Below are positions 14,929 through 23,684 of a stretch of 64,000 nt of DNA, piece after piece. Origin of the DNA: an uncultured Bacteroidota bacterium (GTDB lineage Bacteria; Bacteroidota; Bacteroidia; Bacteroidales; P3). The notes beneath the pieces were generated by a model. It searched no databases, was not told the origin of the DNA, and saw nothing but the letters and a program-made list of their open reading frames with translations. Within the stretch, counting starts at the first letter, position 1, and the number at the start of each line of letters is the position of its first letter. The stretch lies in contig CACYPU010000001.1 of the NCBI GenBank assembly GCA_902776365.1, forward strand, positions 310,001 to 374,000. Direction: 5' to 3'. The translations under genes and the position numbers were made by a program.

Positions 14929-15581
14929 AGAAACTCGCCCTCATACTTCTGCTCTCTGCCTTCCTCCTGCCCGTCCATGCACAGGACAGCGTCAGCCTGC
15001 TGACCACTGACCACCGACCACTGACCACCAATTGTGAGAACATCACCATGACCGCCACCTCCACAGGCCTCATGGGCCTCGGATTCCTGGCCGCCTACCA
15101 ACCCGATGTCAACAGTTGGGCTGTGGCCTTGCGCGACGAGGTGCTCTATTACGACCCGCCGAAAATCAAAATCGACGACTACCTGCAATACCTCCCTGCC
15201 GTCACCCCGGCGGTTTTCCACCTCTGTGGCTTCGAAGGGCGTCACGACTTCAAGAAGCTGCTGCTCCTCGAAGGCGGCAGCTACCTCCTCGGCTCCGGCT
15301 GGCTCAACGCTTTCAAGTACGGCTTCGCCAAGGAGCGTCCCGACTGCTCGGCGAAGAATAGCTTCCCCTCGGGCCATACCTTCACCGCTTTCGTCGGCGC
15401 CGAGATTATCCGCCGCGAATATGGCAAGGAGCATCCGTGGATTGCTGTGGCGGCCTATGGCGTGGCCACCGTCGTGGGCATCATGCGTGTCTACAACAAC
15501 CGCCACTGGGCCGGCGACGTCCTCGCCGGTGCCGGCCTCGGAATATTGAGCACCACACTGGTATATTGGGTCCTTGATTGA
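14925..15581 (+). CDS. PAP2-family phosphatase with signal peptide
   Basis: A 218-residue membrane phosphatase. The signal peptide (MKKLALILLLSAFLLPVHAQ) is followed by a repeat-coded insert (LLTTDHRPLTTN). The three PAP2 motifs are present: KYGFAKERPD, FPSGHTFTAF and RVYNNRHWAGDVLAG, which hold the catalytic His residues. It probably acts on lipid phosphates such as undecaprenyl pyrophosphate or PgpB-type substrates on the periplasmic face (family-level inference). It overlaps comB by 4 bases. An AATTAAG array follows the stop. Confidence 0.87.
   Translation: MKKLALILLLSAFLLPVHAQDSVSLLTTDHRPLTTNCENITMTATSTGLMGLGFLAAYQPDVNSWAVALRDEVLYYDPPKIKIDDYLQYLPAVTPAVFHLCGFEGRHDFKKLLLLEGGSYLLGSGWLNAFKYGFAKERPDCSAKNSFPSGHTFTAFVGAEIIRREYGKEHPWIAVAAYGVATVVGIMRVYNNRHWAGDVLAGAGLGILSTTLVYWVLD
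14998..15031 (+). repeat. ACTGACC array in the PAP2 gene
   Basis: Four units of ACTGACC/ACCGACC coding TTDHRPLTTN just after the signal peptide. The same word is at 20016-20036 and 39603-39632. Confidence 0.85.
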
Positions 15582-15611
15582 ATTAAGAATTAAGAGTTAA
15601 GAATTAAGAAT
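15581..15611 (+). repeat. AATTAAG intergenic array
   Basis: Four units of AATTAAG/AGTTAAG filling the gap between the PAP2 and SulP genes up to 4 bases before the SulP ATG, so it occupies the ribosome-binding region. Confidence 0.9.
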
Positions 15612-15614
15612 TTT

Positions 15615-17306
15615 ATGAAATTATTTAGCAATGTGAAAGGCGATTTGTTCGGCGGCGTGACTGCCGGCATCGTCGCGCTGCCGTTGGCGCTGGCCTTCGG
15701 CATACAGGCCTTCGGCGCTGTCGAAGGCGGAGCCTCCCTGGGCGCTTATGTGGGCCTCACCGGCGCCATGCTCCTCGGCTTCTTCGCCGCCCTCTTCGGT
15801 GGCACCCACAGCCAGATTTCAGGCCCCACGGGACCTATGACCGTCATCACCGCCACCCTCGTGGGCGGCGTGGCAGGGACCGCCACCGGCGGCAATTTCT
15901 CCACCGTGCTCATCACCATGGCCCTCGCCGCCATCTTCTGCGGCCTCTTCCAGATTCTCTTCGGCCTCATCAAGATTGGCAAGTATGTGCGCTACATCCC
16001 GTACCCCGTGCTCAGCGGCTTCATGAGCGGTATCGGTGTCATCATCATCCTCCAGCAGCTCTACCCCCTGGTGGGCGGCAGCGGCAGCGGCTCGATGGTC
16101 GACCAGCTGGCAGGTCTCCCCGCCGCCTTGGGCGCCACCAACGTCACAGCCCTCCTCCTTGGCCTCGGCACCGTAGCCATCATCTACCTCTTCCCCCTGA
16201 TTACCAAGAAGGTGCCGTCGACCCTCGTGGCCCTCATCGTCATGACCGTCGTCTCGCTCTTCTGCGACCTGCCCAAAGAGTTTATCATCGGCGAGATTCC
16301 CTCGGGTCTCCCCATGCCTTTCTTCGCCAGCGACAATGTCCCTGACCTCGGCATCGACTGGGGTGCTGCCATCATCGCCGCCATCATCCCCGGCCTCACG
16401 CTGGCTGGCCTTGGCTCCATCGACACCCTGCTCACCTCTGTGGTGGCCGACAATATCACCAAGACCAAGCACAACTCCAACCGCGAGCTGATAGGGCAGG
16501 GCATAGGCAACGCCGTCGCGGGCCTCTTCTGCGGCCTCCCCGGCGCCGGCGCCACCATGCGCACCGTCGTCAACGTCAAGAGCGGCGGCCGCACCCAGCT
16601 CTCCGGCATGGTGCATGCCCTCCTGCTGCTGGCCATCATGCTGGGCCTCGGTAGCGTGGTGAAGTATGTGCCCCTGTCGGTCCTCGCCGGCATCCTCCTC
16701 ACCGTGGGTTGGGGCATCATCGACTTCAAGGGTTTCAAGGACCTCCCCAAGATACCGCGTGCCGACGCCGTGGTGCTCATCGTGGTCTTCCTCGTCACCG
16801 TCTTTGTCGACCTCCTCACCGCTGTGGGCATCGGCATGGTCATCGCCTGTGTGCTCTTCATGAAGCGCGCCTCCGACCTCGTCGAGGGTGGCTACTCCAG
16901 CCAGGAGCTCACCAACTTCGACAAGGAGAGCCCCTGGGACGACGAGCACGGCATGCCCGACACTGTGGCGCACAAGATTTATGTACAGCGCCTCAACGGT
17001 CCCATCTTCTTCGGCACCATCAACAAGTTCAAGGAGGTCATGCAGACCGTCCCCGCCGACGCCAAGATTGTCATCATCCGCATGCGCCTGGTCTCCTTCA
17101 TGGACCAGAGCGGCCTCTACGCTATGGAGGAATCCATCAAGGATATCCAGAGTCGCGGCGCGCAGGTCCTCATGACCATCATCCAACCCCAGCCCATGTA
17201 CATGCTCAAAAACATGAAGCTCATCCCCGAAGTCGTCCCCGAAGACCACACCTTCAAAACCTTCGAGGAATGCACCGACTACCTTAGAAATCAATTAAAT
17301 CAATAA
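15615..17306 (+). CDS. SulP-family inorganic anion transporter with STAS domain
   Basis: A 563-residue inner-membrane protein. The membrane part (about 1-420, some 11-12 helices) carries the SulP signature AFGIQAFGA followed by GGTHSQISGPTGPMTV, as well as GQGIGNAVAGLFCGLPGAGAT and NVKSGGRTQLSGMVHALLLL. The C-terminal STAS domain (about 450-560: KIYVQRLNGPIFFGTINKF, VIIRMRLVSFMDQSGLYAM) completes the family layout. SulP proteins carry sulfate or bicarbonate; the substrate cannot be told from sequence here. It starts just after an AATTAAG array and lies 12 bases before yebC. Confidence 0.9.
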   Translation: MKLFSNVKGDLFGGVTAGIVALPLALAFGIQAFGAVEGGASLGAYVGLTGAMLLGFFAALFGGTHSQISGPTGPMTVITATLVGGVAGTATGGNFSTVLITMALAAIFCGLFQILFGLIKIGKYVRYIPYPVLSGFMSGIGVIIILQQLYPLVGGSGSGSMVDQLAGLPAALGATNVTALLLGLGTVAIIYLFPLITKKVPSTLVALIVMTVVSLFCDLPKEFIIGEIPSGLPMPFFASDNVPDLGIDWGAAIIAAIIPGLTLAGLGSIDTLLTSVVADNITKTKHNSNRELIGQGIGNAVAGLFCGLPGAGATMRTVVNVKSGGRTQLSGMVHALLLLAIMLGLGSVVKYVPLSVLAGILLTVGWGIIDFKGFKDLPKIPRADAVVLIVVFLVTVFVDLLTAVGIGMVIACVLFMKRASDLVEGGYSSQELTNFDKESPWDDEHGMPDTVAHKIYVQRLNGPIFFGTINKFKEVMQTVPADAKIVIIRMRLVSFMDQSGLYAMEESIKDIQSRGAQVLMTIIQPQPMYMLKNMKLIPEVVPEDHTFKTFEECTDYLRNQLNQ

Positions 17307-17318
17307 AAATACAACATT

Positions 17319-18029
17319 ATGGGTCGCGCATTTGAATACCGTAAAGCAAGAAAACTGAAACGTTGGGGCCACATGGCCCGCACCTTCACCAAGATTGGTA
17401 AGGAAATCGAACTCGCCGTCCTCGCCGGCGGCCCCGATCCCTCGAGCAACCTCCGCCTGCGCCTGCTCATGCAGACCGCCAAGAGCGAGTCGATGCCCAA
17501 GGAGAACGTCGAACGCGCCATCAAGCGCGCCACCGAGAAGGACAAGTCGGCCTACAAAGAGGTCGTCTACGACGGCAAAGGCCCCCACGGCGTAGCCATA
17601 GTCGTCGAGACCGCCACCGACAACCCCACCCGCACCGTCGCCAACCTCCGCGCCGCCTTCGTGCGTGGCAAGGGCGAGCTCGGCACCATGGGCATGAACG
17701 ACTTCCTCTTCGAGCGCAAGTGCTCCTTCGTCGTGGCTTGGCGCGACGATATCGATATGGACGAGCTCGAACTCGAACTTATCGACTGCGACATCGACGA
17801 GGTCTTCCGCGACGAGGACGAAATCCTCATCTACGCCAACTTCACCAACTATGGCCCCATTTCCAAGTTCCTCGAGGACAAGGGTCTTGAAATCAAGTCC
17901 TTCAAGTTCGAGCGCATCCCCCTCACCACGCGCGAGCTTTCCGACGAGGAGCAGGAGGACGTCAACGGCCTCCTCGAGCGCCTCGAGAACGACGACGACG
18001 TCGTCAACGTCTTCCACAACATGGCCTAA
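17319..18029 (+). CDS. YebC/PmpR family translation/transcription factor
   Basis: A 236-residue cytoplasmic protein of the YebC/TACO1 family. Landmarks are MGRAFEYRKARKLKRWGHMA at the N terminus, KSESMPKENVERAIKRAT, the YDGKGPHGVAIVVE strand, and DNPTRTVANLRAAF. Members act on translation of proline stretches or as transcription regulators. It is followed by a strong terminator, so it ends the transcript that probably includes the SulP gene. Confidence 0.9.
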   Translation: MGRAFEYRKARKLKRWGHMARTFTKIGKEIELAVLAGGPDPSSNLRLRLLMQTAKSESMPKENVERAIKRATEKDKSAYKEVVYDGKGPHGVAIVVETATDNPTRTVANLRAAFVRGKGELGTMGMNDFLFERKCSFVVAWRDDIDMDELELELIDCDIDEVFRDEDEILIYANFTNYGPISKFLEDKGLEIKSFKFERIPLTTRELSDEEQEDVNGLLERLENDDDVVNVFHNMA

Positions 18030-18053
18030 GACTTTGTGTCCAAGAATCTTTGA

Positions 18054-18085
18054 TAGCCTCGCACGAAGCCGTGCGGGGCTATTTT
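18054..18085 (+). terminator. Intrinsic terminator after yebC
   Basis: A 12-bp stem, TAGCCTCGCACG/CGTGCGGGGCTA (one G-T pair), with loop AAGC and a following TTTTAAT, 24 bases past the yebC stop. Confidence 0.82.
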
Positions 18086-18117
18086 AATAGTCTATAACTA
18101 AAGCCGTTGTACGTCAT

Positions 18118-18184
18118 TTGTACGATAGTTGTACGATACTTGTACGATAAATCATCGTACAAGTATCGTACAACTATCGTACAA
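18118..18184. repeat. Perfect 31-bp inverted repeat built of TTGTACGATAG units
   Basis: The left arm (18118-18148) is three near-copies of an 11-bp unit (TTGTACGATAG, TTGTACGATAC, TTGTACGAT). The right arm (18154-18184) is its exact reverse complement, with loop AAATC. A further partial unit (GTTGTACGTCA) precedes it, and CAACGAACGG follows. There is no T-tract, so it is not a standard terminator. It may be a cruciform, a protein-binding array or a structured RNA. The rest of the 18086-18347 gap holds no gene. Confidence 0.9.
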
Positions 18185-18347
18185 CGAACGGACAAATGGT
18201 TAACCTGATGATGGGTGGAGTGGAGGGCTGGGGGAGGACAGGGGGAAATTATTTTTTTTCGGGTGTAAAAGCAATACTTGTAGAGGATTAAGGGCGTGGG
18301 TGAAAATTTTTTTTTCAGTTTCTTGCTATTATATTGTAAAATATTCG

Positions 18348-18355
18348 TATCTTTG
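18348..18355 (+). promoter_or_regulatory. -7 box for the 18403 gene
   Basis: TATCTTTG, 47 bases before the ATG. A TTG at 18323-18325 gives a slightly long 22-nt spacing. Confidence 0.6.
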
Positions 18356-18402
18356 CATCCGATTTAGATATTGTAAATAATAATTAAAGAATATACAAAG
18401 AA

Positions 18403-19188
18403 ATGAAAGTCAGAACTATCATTCAAATTGTGCTCGCCGTCGTCATCGTCGGCCTGGGCTATCTGTTGTACGATAACTTTAAGAAGGACATCGACTTTGA
18501 TAGTGAGTATACTGCACGTCGCGATGCCTGCGCCGAGAAGCTGAAAGTCATCCGCACGCTCGAGGATGCCTACAAGGAGACCTACCATGTGTACTGCGGC
18601 AATTTCGATACCCTCATCAATCGTCTGATGACCGAGGATAGCCTGTTGGTGCTGAAAGAGGAGTATGACACCGCCGCCATCATCAAGGCCGGTCTCACCA
18701 TCCACGATGTTCAGAACATGACTTCCGACGAGGCCCGCGAGAAGAAGTTCGTGGTCGACAAACGCAGATATGTCAAGAAACTTGATGAATTGCGTGCGAA
18801 GAAAGATTTCAAGGACCTGATGGTGAATGACCCGAAGAGCGGCCTGCAGCGTCCGATTACCGACGAGGAGATTCGCAACTGCCGCTATGTGCCCGGCTAC
18901 GGCAAGAACAAGCAGTTCAACCTGGTGGCCAAGCAGAACGAGGGGGGCGTGTGGGTCTTCATGTCGTGGATTGACTTCAGAGATCTCTTTGAAGACTCCT
19001 ACAAGGTTGACCAGTACCAAGACATGAATTCTGTCAAGATTGATACCATCCTGCTCAACAACAAGATTGCCGCCATCAACGAGAAGACGAAGAAGCTGCT
19101 GGAGCAGAACCCCGATGCTGATCCCGTTTACACTTGCTGGCGCGTGGGCGACACCCTGAAACCCGAAACAAGAGGTAACTTTGAATAA
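18403..19188 (+). CDS. Membrane-anchored protein of unknown function
   Basis: A 261-residue protein with an N-terminal membrane helix (IIQIVLAVVIVGLGYLLYD) and then a largely alpha-helical, charged periplasmic domain. It has no lipobox. I do not recognise the family beyond its position: it starts an apparent operon with DUF3822, rsmD and purC, with an 11-base gap to the next gene. A role in the cell envelope is possible but not shown. A good -7 box lies upstream. Confidence 0.75.
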   Translation: MKVRTIIQIVLAVVIVGLGYLLYDNFKKDIDFDSEYTARRDACAEKLKVIRTLEDAYKETYHVYCGNFDTLINRLMTEDSLLVLKEEYDTAAIIKAGLTIHDVQNMTSDEAREKKFVVDKRRYVKKLDELRAKKDFKDLMVNDPKSGLQRPITDEEIRNCRYVPGYGKNKQFNLVAKQNEGGVWVFMSWIDFRDLFEDSYKVDQYQDMNSVKIDTILLNNKIAAINEKTKKLLEQNPDADPVYTCWRVGDTLKPETRGNFE

Positions 19189-19199
19189 ACCGAAATCCT

Positions 19200-20015
19200 A
19201 TGTATCGTAGCAAATCATTGATTGTCACCAACAATGCTTTTGCTCCGGGAGAAAAGAGATTATCCATTTGTCTTCGGCCAAATGGATTTTCTTTTTCGGA
19301 GCTGACAGCCTCGGGAGTGCTGCTGACCTTCGGCGAGGCCGAAGGGGAGCATTCCAAGGCGATGACGGGCGTGATGGCCGACGTGAAGGCGTTCTTCAAC
19401 GGTGTGGGCATCCGTCCGCTGGGCTATGGCGGCATGCAGCTGGTGGTGCTCAGCGACGAGAGCGTGTGGGTGCCCGACGAGCTTTATTCCGCCACGTCGA
19501 ATCGCCACTACCTGAAGCTGACGGGCAGCGCGGCGGTGTCGGCCATCACGGCGCCCTGCAGCCAGCTGGCCTCTACGGCGGTGTTTTCCGCCGACGAGTC
19601 GCTGACGATGGCTTTCAAGGTGGCCTTCCCCGGCATGAAGGTGATAAACCAGCATGTGAGGCTGGCCTCCTCGAACATAGAGAAGCGCAGCGTGGCGCAT
19701 CCGGTGCTGCTGACCCATTGGCGCGACCATAAGATAGATTATGCCGCCTATCGCGACGGCCGCTATATCTTCGGCAACACCATCCCGTTTGCCGACGACA
19801 GCGAGGCGCTGTTCCACACCATCGAGGTGATGAAGAGCTACAGCCTTGAGAACGCCAACGCCGAGCTGCTGATGTGCGGCGATGTGGACCGCAACCGCTT
19901 CGCGCTGTTGCGACCCTATTTCCCGTCGGCATCGCTTTATACCGGCACGCACACCTCCTACCTCAACCCCGAATTCAAGACCCTCCACACCTACCGAAAC
20001 GCCCTGATTCTATAA
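19200..20015 (+). CDS. DUF3822 family protein
   Basis: A 271-residue cytoplasmic protein of the Bacteroidota family DUF3822, which resembles actin/ASKHA-fold proteins. Supporting features are LSICLRPNGFSFS near the N terminus, VPDELYS, AHPVLLTHWRDH, DGRYIFGNTIPF and the immediately following rsmD, its usual neighbour. Function is unknown. Residues 20016-20036 between the two genes contain the CACTGACC word. Confidence 0.82.
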   Translation: MYRSKSLIVTNNAFAPGEKRLSICLRPNGFSFSELTASGVLLTFGEAEGEHSKAMTGVMADVKAFFNGVGIRPLGYGGMQLVVLSDESVWVPDELYSATSNRHYLKLTGSAAVSAITAPCSQLASTAVFSADESLTMAFKVAFPGMKVINQHVRLASSNIEKRSVAHPVLLTHWRDHKIDYAAYRDGRYIFGNTIPFADDSEALFHTIEVMKSYSLENANAELLMCGDVDRNRFALLRPYFPSASLYTGTHTSYLNPEFKTLHTYRNALIL

Positions 20016-20036
20016 ACTAACCACTGACCACTAATC
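20016..20036 (+). repeat. Short ACTGACC array
   Basis: ACTAACCACTGACCACTAATC fills the whole gap between DUF3822 and rsmD. Confidence 0.6.
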
Positions 20037-20582
20037 ATGAGAATCATCTCCGGAACACTCAAGGGACGCCGTCTGAACCCACCTGCCAACCTGCCGGTGA
20101 GGCCGACGACCGATATGGCTCGCGAAGGACTGTTCAACATCCTCAACAACTATGTCGACTACGAGGACTGTTCGGTGATGGACCTCTTTGCCGGCACCGG
20201 CGCTATGTCGGTGGAGTTCGTCTCGCGTGGCGTGCGCGAGGTGACGGCGGTGGATATCAACAACGCCTGCACCGATTATATCAAGTCGGAGGCTCAACGG
20301 CTGGAGCTGAGGAACCTGCGTGTGGTGCGGGCCGATGTGTTCGACCTGCTGAAAAGGGCCAACCGCAAGTTCGATATCGTTTTTGCCGACCCTCCCTACG
20401 CCCTTGAGGGCTTGGAGACGCTGCCCGACCTGGTGTTTGAGCATCAGGTGCTCAACGAGGACGGCATCTTCATCCTCGAGCATCCGCGCGAGTACAGCTT
20501 CGAGGAGCATCCCCATTTCTGGCAGCACCGCAACTACGGCAAGGTCAACTTCACTTTTTTCGCAATGCAATTAGATGAATAA
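20037..20582 (+). CDS. rsmD: 16S rRNA (guanine966-N2) methyltransferase RsmD
   Basis: A 181-residue SAM-dependent methyltransferase modifying 16S rRNA G966. It shows [13 protein letters not shown], the [15 protein letters not shown] segment, the SAM loop [17 protein letters not shown] and the catalytic motif [10 protein letters not shown]. The length is typical. The last codons run up to the purC start. Confidence 0.93.
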   Translation: MRIISGTLKGRRLNPPANLPVRPTTDMAREGLFNILNNYVDYEDCSVMDLFAGTGAMSVEFVSRGVREVTAVDINNACTDYIKSEAQRLELRNLRVVRADVFDLLKRANRKFDIVFADPPYALEGLETLPDLVFEHQVLNEDGIFILEHPREYSFEEHPHFWQHRNYGKVNFTFFAMQLDE

Positions 20583-20586
20583 TAAT

Positions 20587-21534
20587 ATGAAAGCAGTAGT
20601 TAAAACCAACTTCAATTTTCCGAAGCAGAAGAGCCTCTACGTGGGCAAAGTGCGCGATGTGTACAACATCGACGACAAGTATATGGCTATGGTGGTGAGC
20701 GACCGCATCTCCGCCTTTGATGTCGTTTTGCCGAAGGGCATCCCCTACAAGGGTCAGGTGCTCAATCAGATTGCCGCCAAGTTCCTCGACGCCACCGCCG
20801 ACATCCTGCCCAACTGGAAGCTCGCCACGCCCGACCCCATGGTCACCGTGGGCCTGAAATGCGAGGGCTTCCGTGTGGAGATGATTGTCCGCGGCTACCT
20901 CGCCGGCTCGGCCTGGCGTGAGTACAAGGCCGGCGCCCGCACCCTCTGTGGCGTCCAGCTGCCCGAAGGTATGGTGGAGAACCAGAAGTTCCCGACGCCC
21001 ATCGTCACCCCCACCACCAAGGCCGACGAAGGGCATGACGAGAACATCAGCCGCGAGGAGATTATCCGCACGGGCCTCGTCAGCCAGGAAGACTACGACC
21101 AGCTGGAGCGTTACGCCCTGCAGCTCTTCCAGCGTGGCACCGAGATTGCCGCGCAGAAGGGCCTCATCTTGGTGGACACCAAGTATGAGTTCGGCAAGCG
21201 CGACGGCAAGATCTACCTCATCGACGAGATTCACACACCCGACAGCAGCCGCTATTTCTATGCGGAAGGTTACGAGGAGCGCCTGAAGAAAGGCGAGCAC
21301 CAGCGTCAGCTCAGCAAGGAGTTCGTCCGCGAGTGGCTGATGGACAACGGCTTCCAAGGCAAGGAAGGCCAGCAGGTGCCCGAGATGACGGAAGAAATCG
21401 TCAACAGCATCTCCGACCGCTACATCGAGCTTTACGAGCACATCACGGGAGAGAAATTCCAGAAAGCCGACGACTGCGCCGACGTGGCCGCCCGCATCGA
21501 GAAGAACGTCTCCGACTACCTCAAGACCCTCTAA
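20587..21534 (+). CDS. purC: Phosphoribosylaminoimidazole-succinocarboxamide synthase
   Basis: A 315-residue SAICAR synthase of purine biosynthesis, joining CAIR with aspartate using ATP. Landmarks are [45 protein letters not shown] and [13 protein letters not shown] followed by [13 protein letters not shown]. The ATG at 20587 ([11 protein letters not shown]) fits the family start; an upstream ATG at 20575, overlapping rsmD, would add four residues. This is the long-form PurC usual in Bacteroidota. Confidence 0.95.
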   Translation: MKAVVKTNFNFPKQKSLYVGKVRDVYNIDDKYMAMVVSDRISAFDVVLPKGIPYKGQVLNQIAAKFLDATADILPNWKLATPDPMVTVGLKCEGFRVEMIVRGYLAGSAWREYKAGARTLCGVQLPEGMVENQKFPTPIVTPTTKADEGHDENISREEIIRTGLVSQEDYDQLERYALQLFQRGTEIAAQKGLILVDTKYEFGKRDGKIYLIDEIHTPDSSRYFYAEGYEERLKKGEHQRQLSKEFVREWLMDNGFQGKEGQQVPEMTEEIVNSISDRYIELYEHITGEKFQKADDCADVAARIEKNVSDYLKTL

Positions 21535-21577
21535 CGAAAAAAGGTTGTTACCTGTTTCGTTCTTAAGATAATTTAAC

Positions 21578-22054
21578 ATGGAGATAGAGAGAAAATATCT
21601 TGTTGCCTCGTTGCCAGAGGATTTAGAGAGTTATCCCCATGTAGAGATAGAGCAGTGTTACCTATGCACATCGCCCACCGTGCGTGTCCGCCGGATGGGC
21701 GATGTGTATATTTTGACGGTAAAAGAGAAAGTGGTCAGCGACCAGTGGTCGGTAGCCAGTGGAGGCCCTATCGTCAACCGCGAGGAGGAGTTTGTCCTTA
21801 GTGCCGAAAGCTATGAGCGTCTGAAGTCCAAATGCGAGGGCCGTCCTGTGCTGAAGACCCGCTACAAAATCCCGCTGGAGGGTAGCCTCACCGCCGAACT
21901 GGATATCTTCCACGGCCCCCACGAAGGTCTCCGCCTCGTCGAGGTGGAGTTCCCCGATACCGCCACCTCCCACACCTTCACACCCCCCGCCTGGTTCGGC
22001 GAAGACGTCTCCGCCGACCGCCGCTACCGTAATAGCTGGCTGGCGTTCAACTAA
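21578..22054 (+). CDS. CYTH-domain protein
   Basis: A 158-residue CYTH/triphosphate tunnel metalloenzyme. The EIERKYLV motif opens the protein, followed by YLCTSPTVRVRRMGDVYILTVK, REEEFVL, KTRYKIP, AELDIF and a closing VEVEFPD. These acidic and basic strands bind triphosphate and metal. Possible activities are tripolyphosphatase or inorganic triphosphatase. An in-frame repeat (21731-21763) adds VVSDQWSVASGG to a loop after the second strand. Confidence 0.85.
   Translation: MEIERKYLVASLPEDLESYPHVEIEQCYLCTSPTVRVRRMGDVYILTVKEKVVSDQWSVASGGPIVNREEEFVLSAESYERLKSKCEGRPVLKTRYKIPLEGSLTAELDIFHGPHEGLRLVEVEFPDTATSHTFTPPAWFGEDVSADRRYRNSWLAFN
21731..21763 (+). repeat. GTGGTCAGC/AGTGGTC array in the CYTH gene
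   Basis: Four to five degenerate units of the GTGGTCAG type (complement of the CACTGACC word), in frame within a surface loop. Confidence 0.7.
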
Positions 22055-22117
22055 ATTTCGTCATGCCACAATAATTTTAATCTTTCTGCGTTATACAAGC
22101 AAAAATCAATAGTTATT

Positions 22118-22360
22118 ATGACGACAGCACAGCAGGTTACAATGAATACGGAGCTTTGGCAGAGCATTGGCCATATCGCCGACAACGATGCGCTGATGCG
22201 CCGTCTGACACGTTATGCCAAGAAATTGGCCAAAGAGAAGGACCCCACCTTGATGACTATGGAGGAATTCTTTGCCCGAGTAGATGCCGCTAAGAATGGT
22301 CCCACTTATGAGTTACAGGAGGGAGAGACAATTGAAGACCTGCTTAAACGCGTTAGCTGA
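22118..22360 (+). CDS. Probable antitoxin of a YoeB-like pair
   Basis: An 80-residue, highly charged small protein whose stop (TGA, 22358-22360) shares one base with the toxin start codon. The C-terminal region (YELQEGETIEDLLKRVS) is the kind of acidic tail that wraps a RelE-fold toxin. The N-terminal part is not a clear Phd or RHH domain. The call rests mainly on size, order and overlap. No strong promoter box was found upstream. Confidence 0.6.
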   Translation: MTTAQQVTMNTELWQSIGHIADNDALMRRLTRYAKKLAKEKDPTLMTMEEFFARVDAAKNGPTYELQEGETIEDLLKRVS

Positions 22361-22635
22361 TGGCGTACAAGATTAAGTACCAAAAACAGGCCGTTCTCGA
22401 TGCTGCCAGATTGCAAAAGGATGAGCCTAATGCTTTCAAGAAACTGCTGAAATTGGAAGCCGAATTGCGAGAACATCCGCGTACAGGCACGGGGCACCCT
22501 GAACAGTTGCGTGGTGACCGTACCAATCAATGGAGTCGCCATATCACACAGAAGCATCGTCTTGTATATGAAATTTACGATACCGAGGTAGTTGTCCTTG
22601 TACTCACCGCCTACGGGCATTACGAAAACAAATAA
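22360..22635 (+). CDS. Txe/YoeB-family mRNA interferase toxin
   Basis: A 91-residue RelE-superfamily protein. The C-terminal block PEQLRGDRTNQWSRHITQKH, then RLVYEI and AYGHYENK, matches Txe/YoeB toxins, including the Arg, His and terminal Tyr region used for ribosome-dependent mRNA cleavage. Length is standard. It is translationally coupled to the upstream antitoxin and followed 14 bases later by a strong terminator, forming a compact two-gene unit. Confidence 0.82.
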   Translation: MAYKIKYQKQAVLDAARLQKDEPNAFKKLLKLEAELREHPRTGTGHPEQLRGDRTNQWSRHITQKHRLVYEIYDTEVVVLVLTAYGHYENK

Positions 22636-22649
22636 AAAACAATAACTAT

Positions 22650-22687
22650 GGAAGCGCATTCCAATCGGGATGCGCTTCCGCTTTTTA
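22650..22687 (+). terminator. Intrinsic terminator of the toxin-antitoxin operon
   Basis: A 13-bp stem from GGAAGCGCATTCC to GGGATGCGCTTCC, loop AATC, followed by GCTTTTTATG. Confidence 0.88.
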
Positions 22688-22693
22688 TGTATT

Positions 22694-23035
22694 TTATTTG
22701 TTTAATTTTATTGAAATGTTGCGAAGTACTTGCAGGATGGCGAAAAAGACAGTTTGAGTGAGGGCAATACCTATTCCTATGGCAAACATTGCCCAATTAA
22801 AATCATCGAATAACTCGCCCCATTCATTCCTTGTTGCAAGAATAGTGAAGACTATGAGAGATAGTCCTCCTATAGCAAGAAGGATGTAGGAAATCACATC
22901 AATAAAGCTCTCCACATACGAATGCACCTGAATGGGGTTCTCAATCTTCAGCGTTTTGGTGCTGTCGTGTTCATTTGATTTTCCGTAATAGCCGTTTGTC
23001 AAGGCTTCTTCAAATGGATTCTGTGTGTTTTGCAT
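22694..23035 (-). CDS. Small two-helix membrane protein
   Basis: A 113-residue protein with two membrane helices (SYILLAIGGLSLIVFTILA and MFAIGIGIALTQTVFFAIL). The start at 23035 (MQNTQNPFEEAL) follows the upstream gene by 4 bases and is preferred over an upstream ATG inside that gene. No family is recognised. It resembles small integral membrane proteins found next to DUF-type partners in Bacteroidota. Confidence 0.62.
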   Translation of the reverse strand: MQNTQNPFEEALTNGYYGKSNEHDSTKTLKIENPIQVHSYVESFIDVISYILLAIGGLSLIVFTILATRNEWGELFDDFNWAMFAIGIGIALTQTVFFAILQVLRNISIKLNK

Positions 23036-23039
23036 AATT

Positions 23040-23660
23040 TTATTGTTTTCCGAGTTTTGAGAAAGCATAAAAGAAAAATGCAAATGCTAGCGGGTATAAG
23101 ATTATCATAGGAATAAAGGAGAGATTGGTAAGTGTAATTCTTGAGATAACAGGTATCAATAAGTTCAGAAGGATTGCAATTATTAGGATGATACATGCAG
23201 TTTGTTGAATACTTTTTCGTGCAAAGAAAAACAACATGCTGCAAAATGTTAATAGCAAAGCTGACGTACTAATAATAGAAAACAGATAAATCCAGAAAAT
23301 ATCATATATGTAGAGTGTTCCCACACCAAAAGTGCATAAACAGAAGGCTGATGAAACAAGACCTGATATTATCGTAAAAGTAAGACGAGAGCCCTTGGCC
23401 ATTTTTATTTTAAGCAGAAGAAAGAAAAGGAACATTCCTACATATAATATAGGTCTGACATAATACAGAATGTTAACTATTGGTTGCAGTGTAACTAATG
23501 TCGAATTTGAATTGAAGTGTTCGTCATACTTTTCCCATTCGGTAAAGTTTTCGAAAGTAGAACTCCATTCTATATTGAAAATAACATCAAGAATACCTAA
23601 TACAGCAATTACAGCCAATATGTATGCTAAAATACGGCTTGTTTTATATACTGTTTCCAT
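23040..23660 (-). CDS. Polytopic membrane protein of unknown function
   Basis: A 206-residue protein, AT-rich compared with its neighbours, with about six predicted helices (for example ILAYILAVIAVLGILDVIF, then YVGMFLFFLLLKI, ACIILIIAILLNLLIPVI). It has no recognised motif. It probably forms a two-gene unit with the downstream small membrane protein (4-base gap). The lower GC content may indicate later acquisition. Confidence 0.65.
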   Translation of the reverse strand: METVYKTSRILAYILAVIAVLGILDVIFNIEWSSTFENFTEWEKYDEHFNSNSTLVTLQPIVNILYYVRPILYVGMFLFFLLLKIKMAKGSRLTFTIISGLVSSAFCLCTFGVGTLYIYDIFWIYLFSIISTSALLLTFCSMLFFFARKSIQQTACIILIIAILLNLLIPVISRITLTNLSFIPMIILYPLAFAFFFYAFSKLGKQ

Positions 23661-23684
23661 CTTTGCTGTGATATTTCTTTAGAA

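Noticed and set aside
15819-17294. Long open frame antisense to the SulP gene (491 codons)
   Set aside because: Low-complexity Asp/Glu/His composition, no family motif; SulP is clear on the plus strand.
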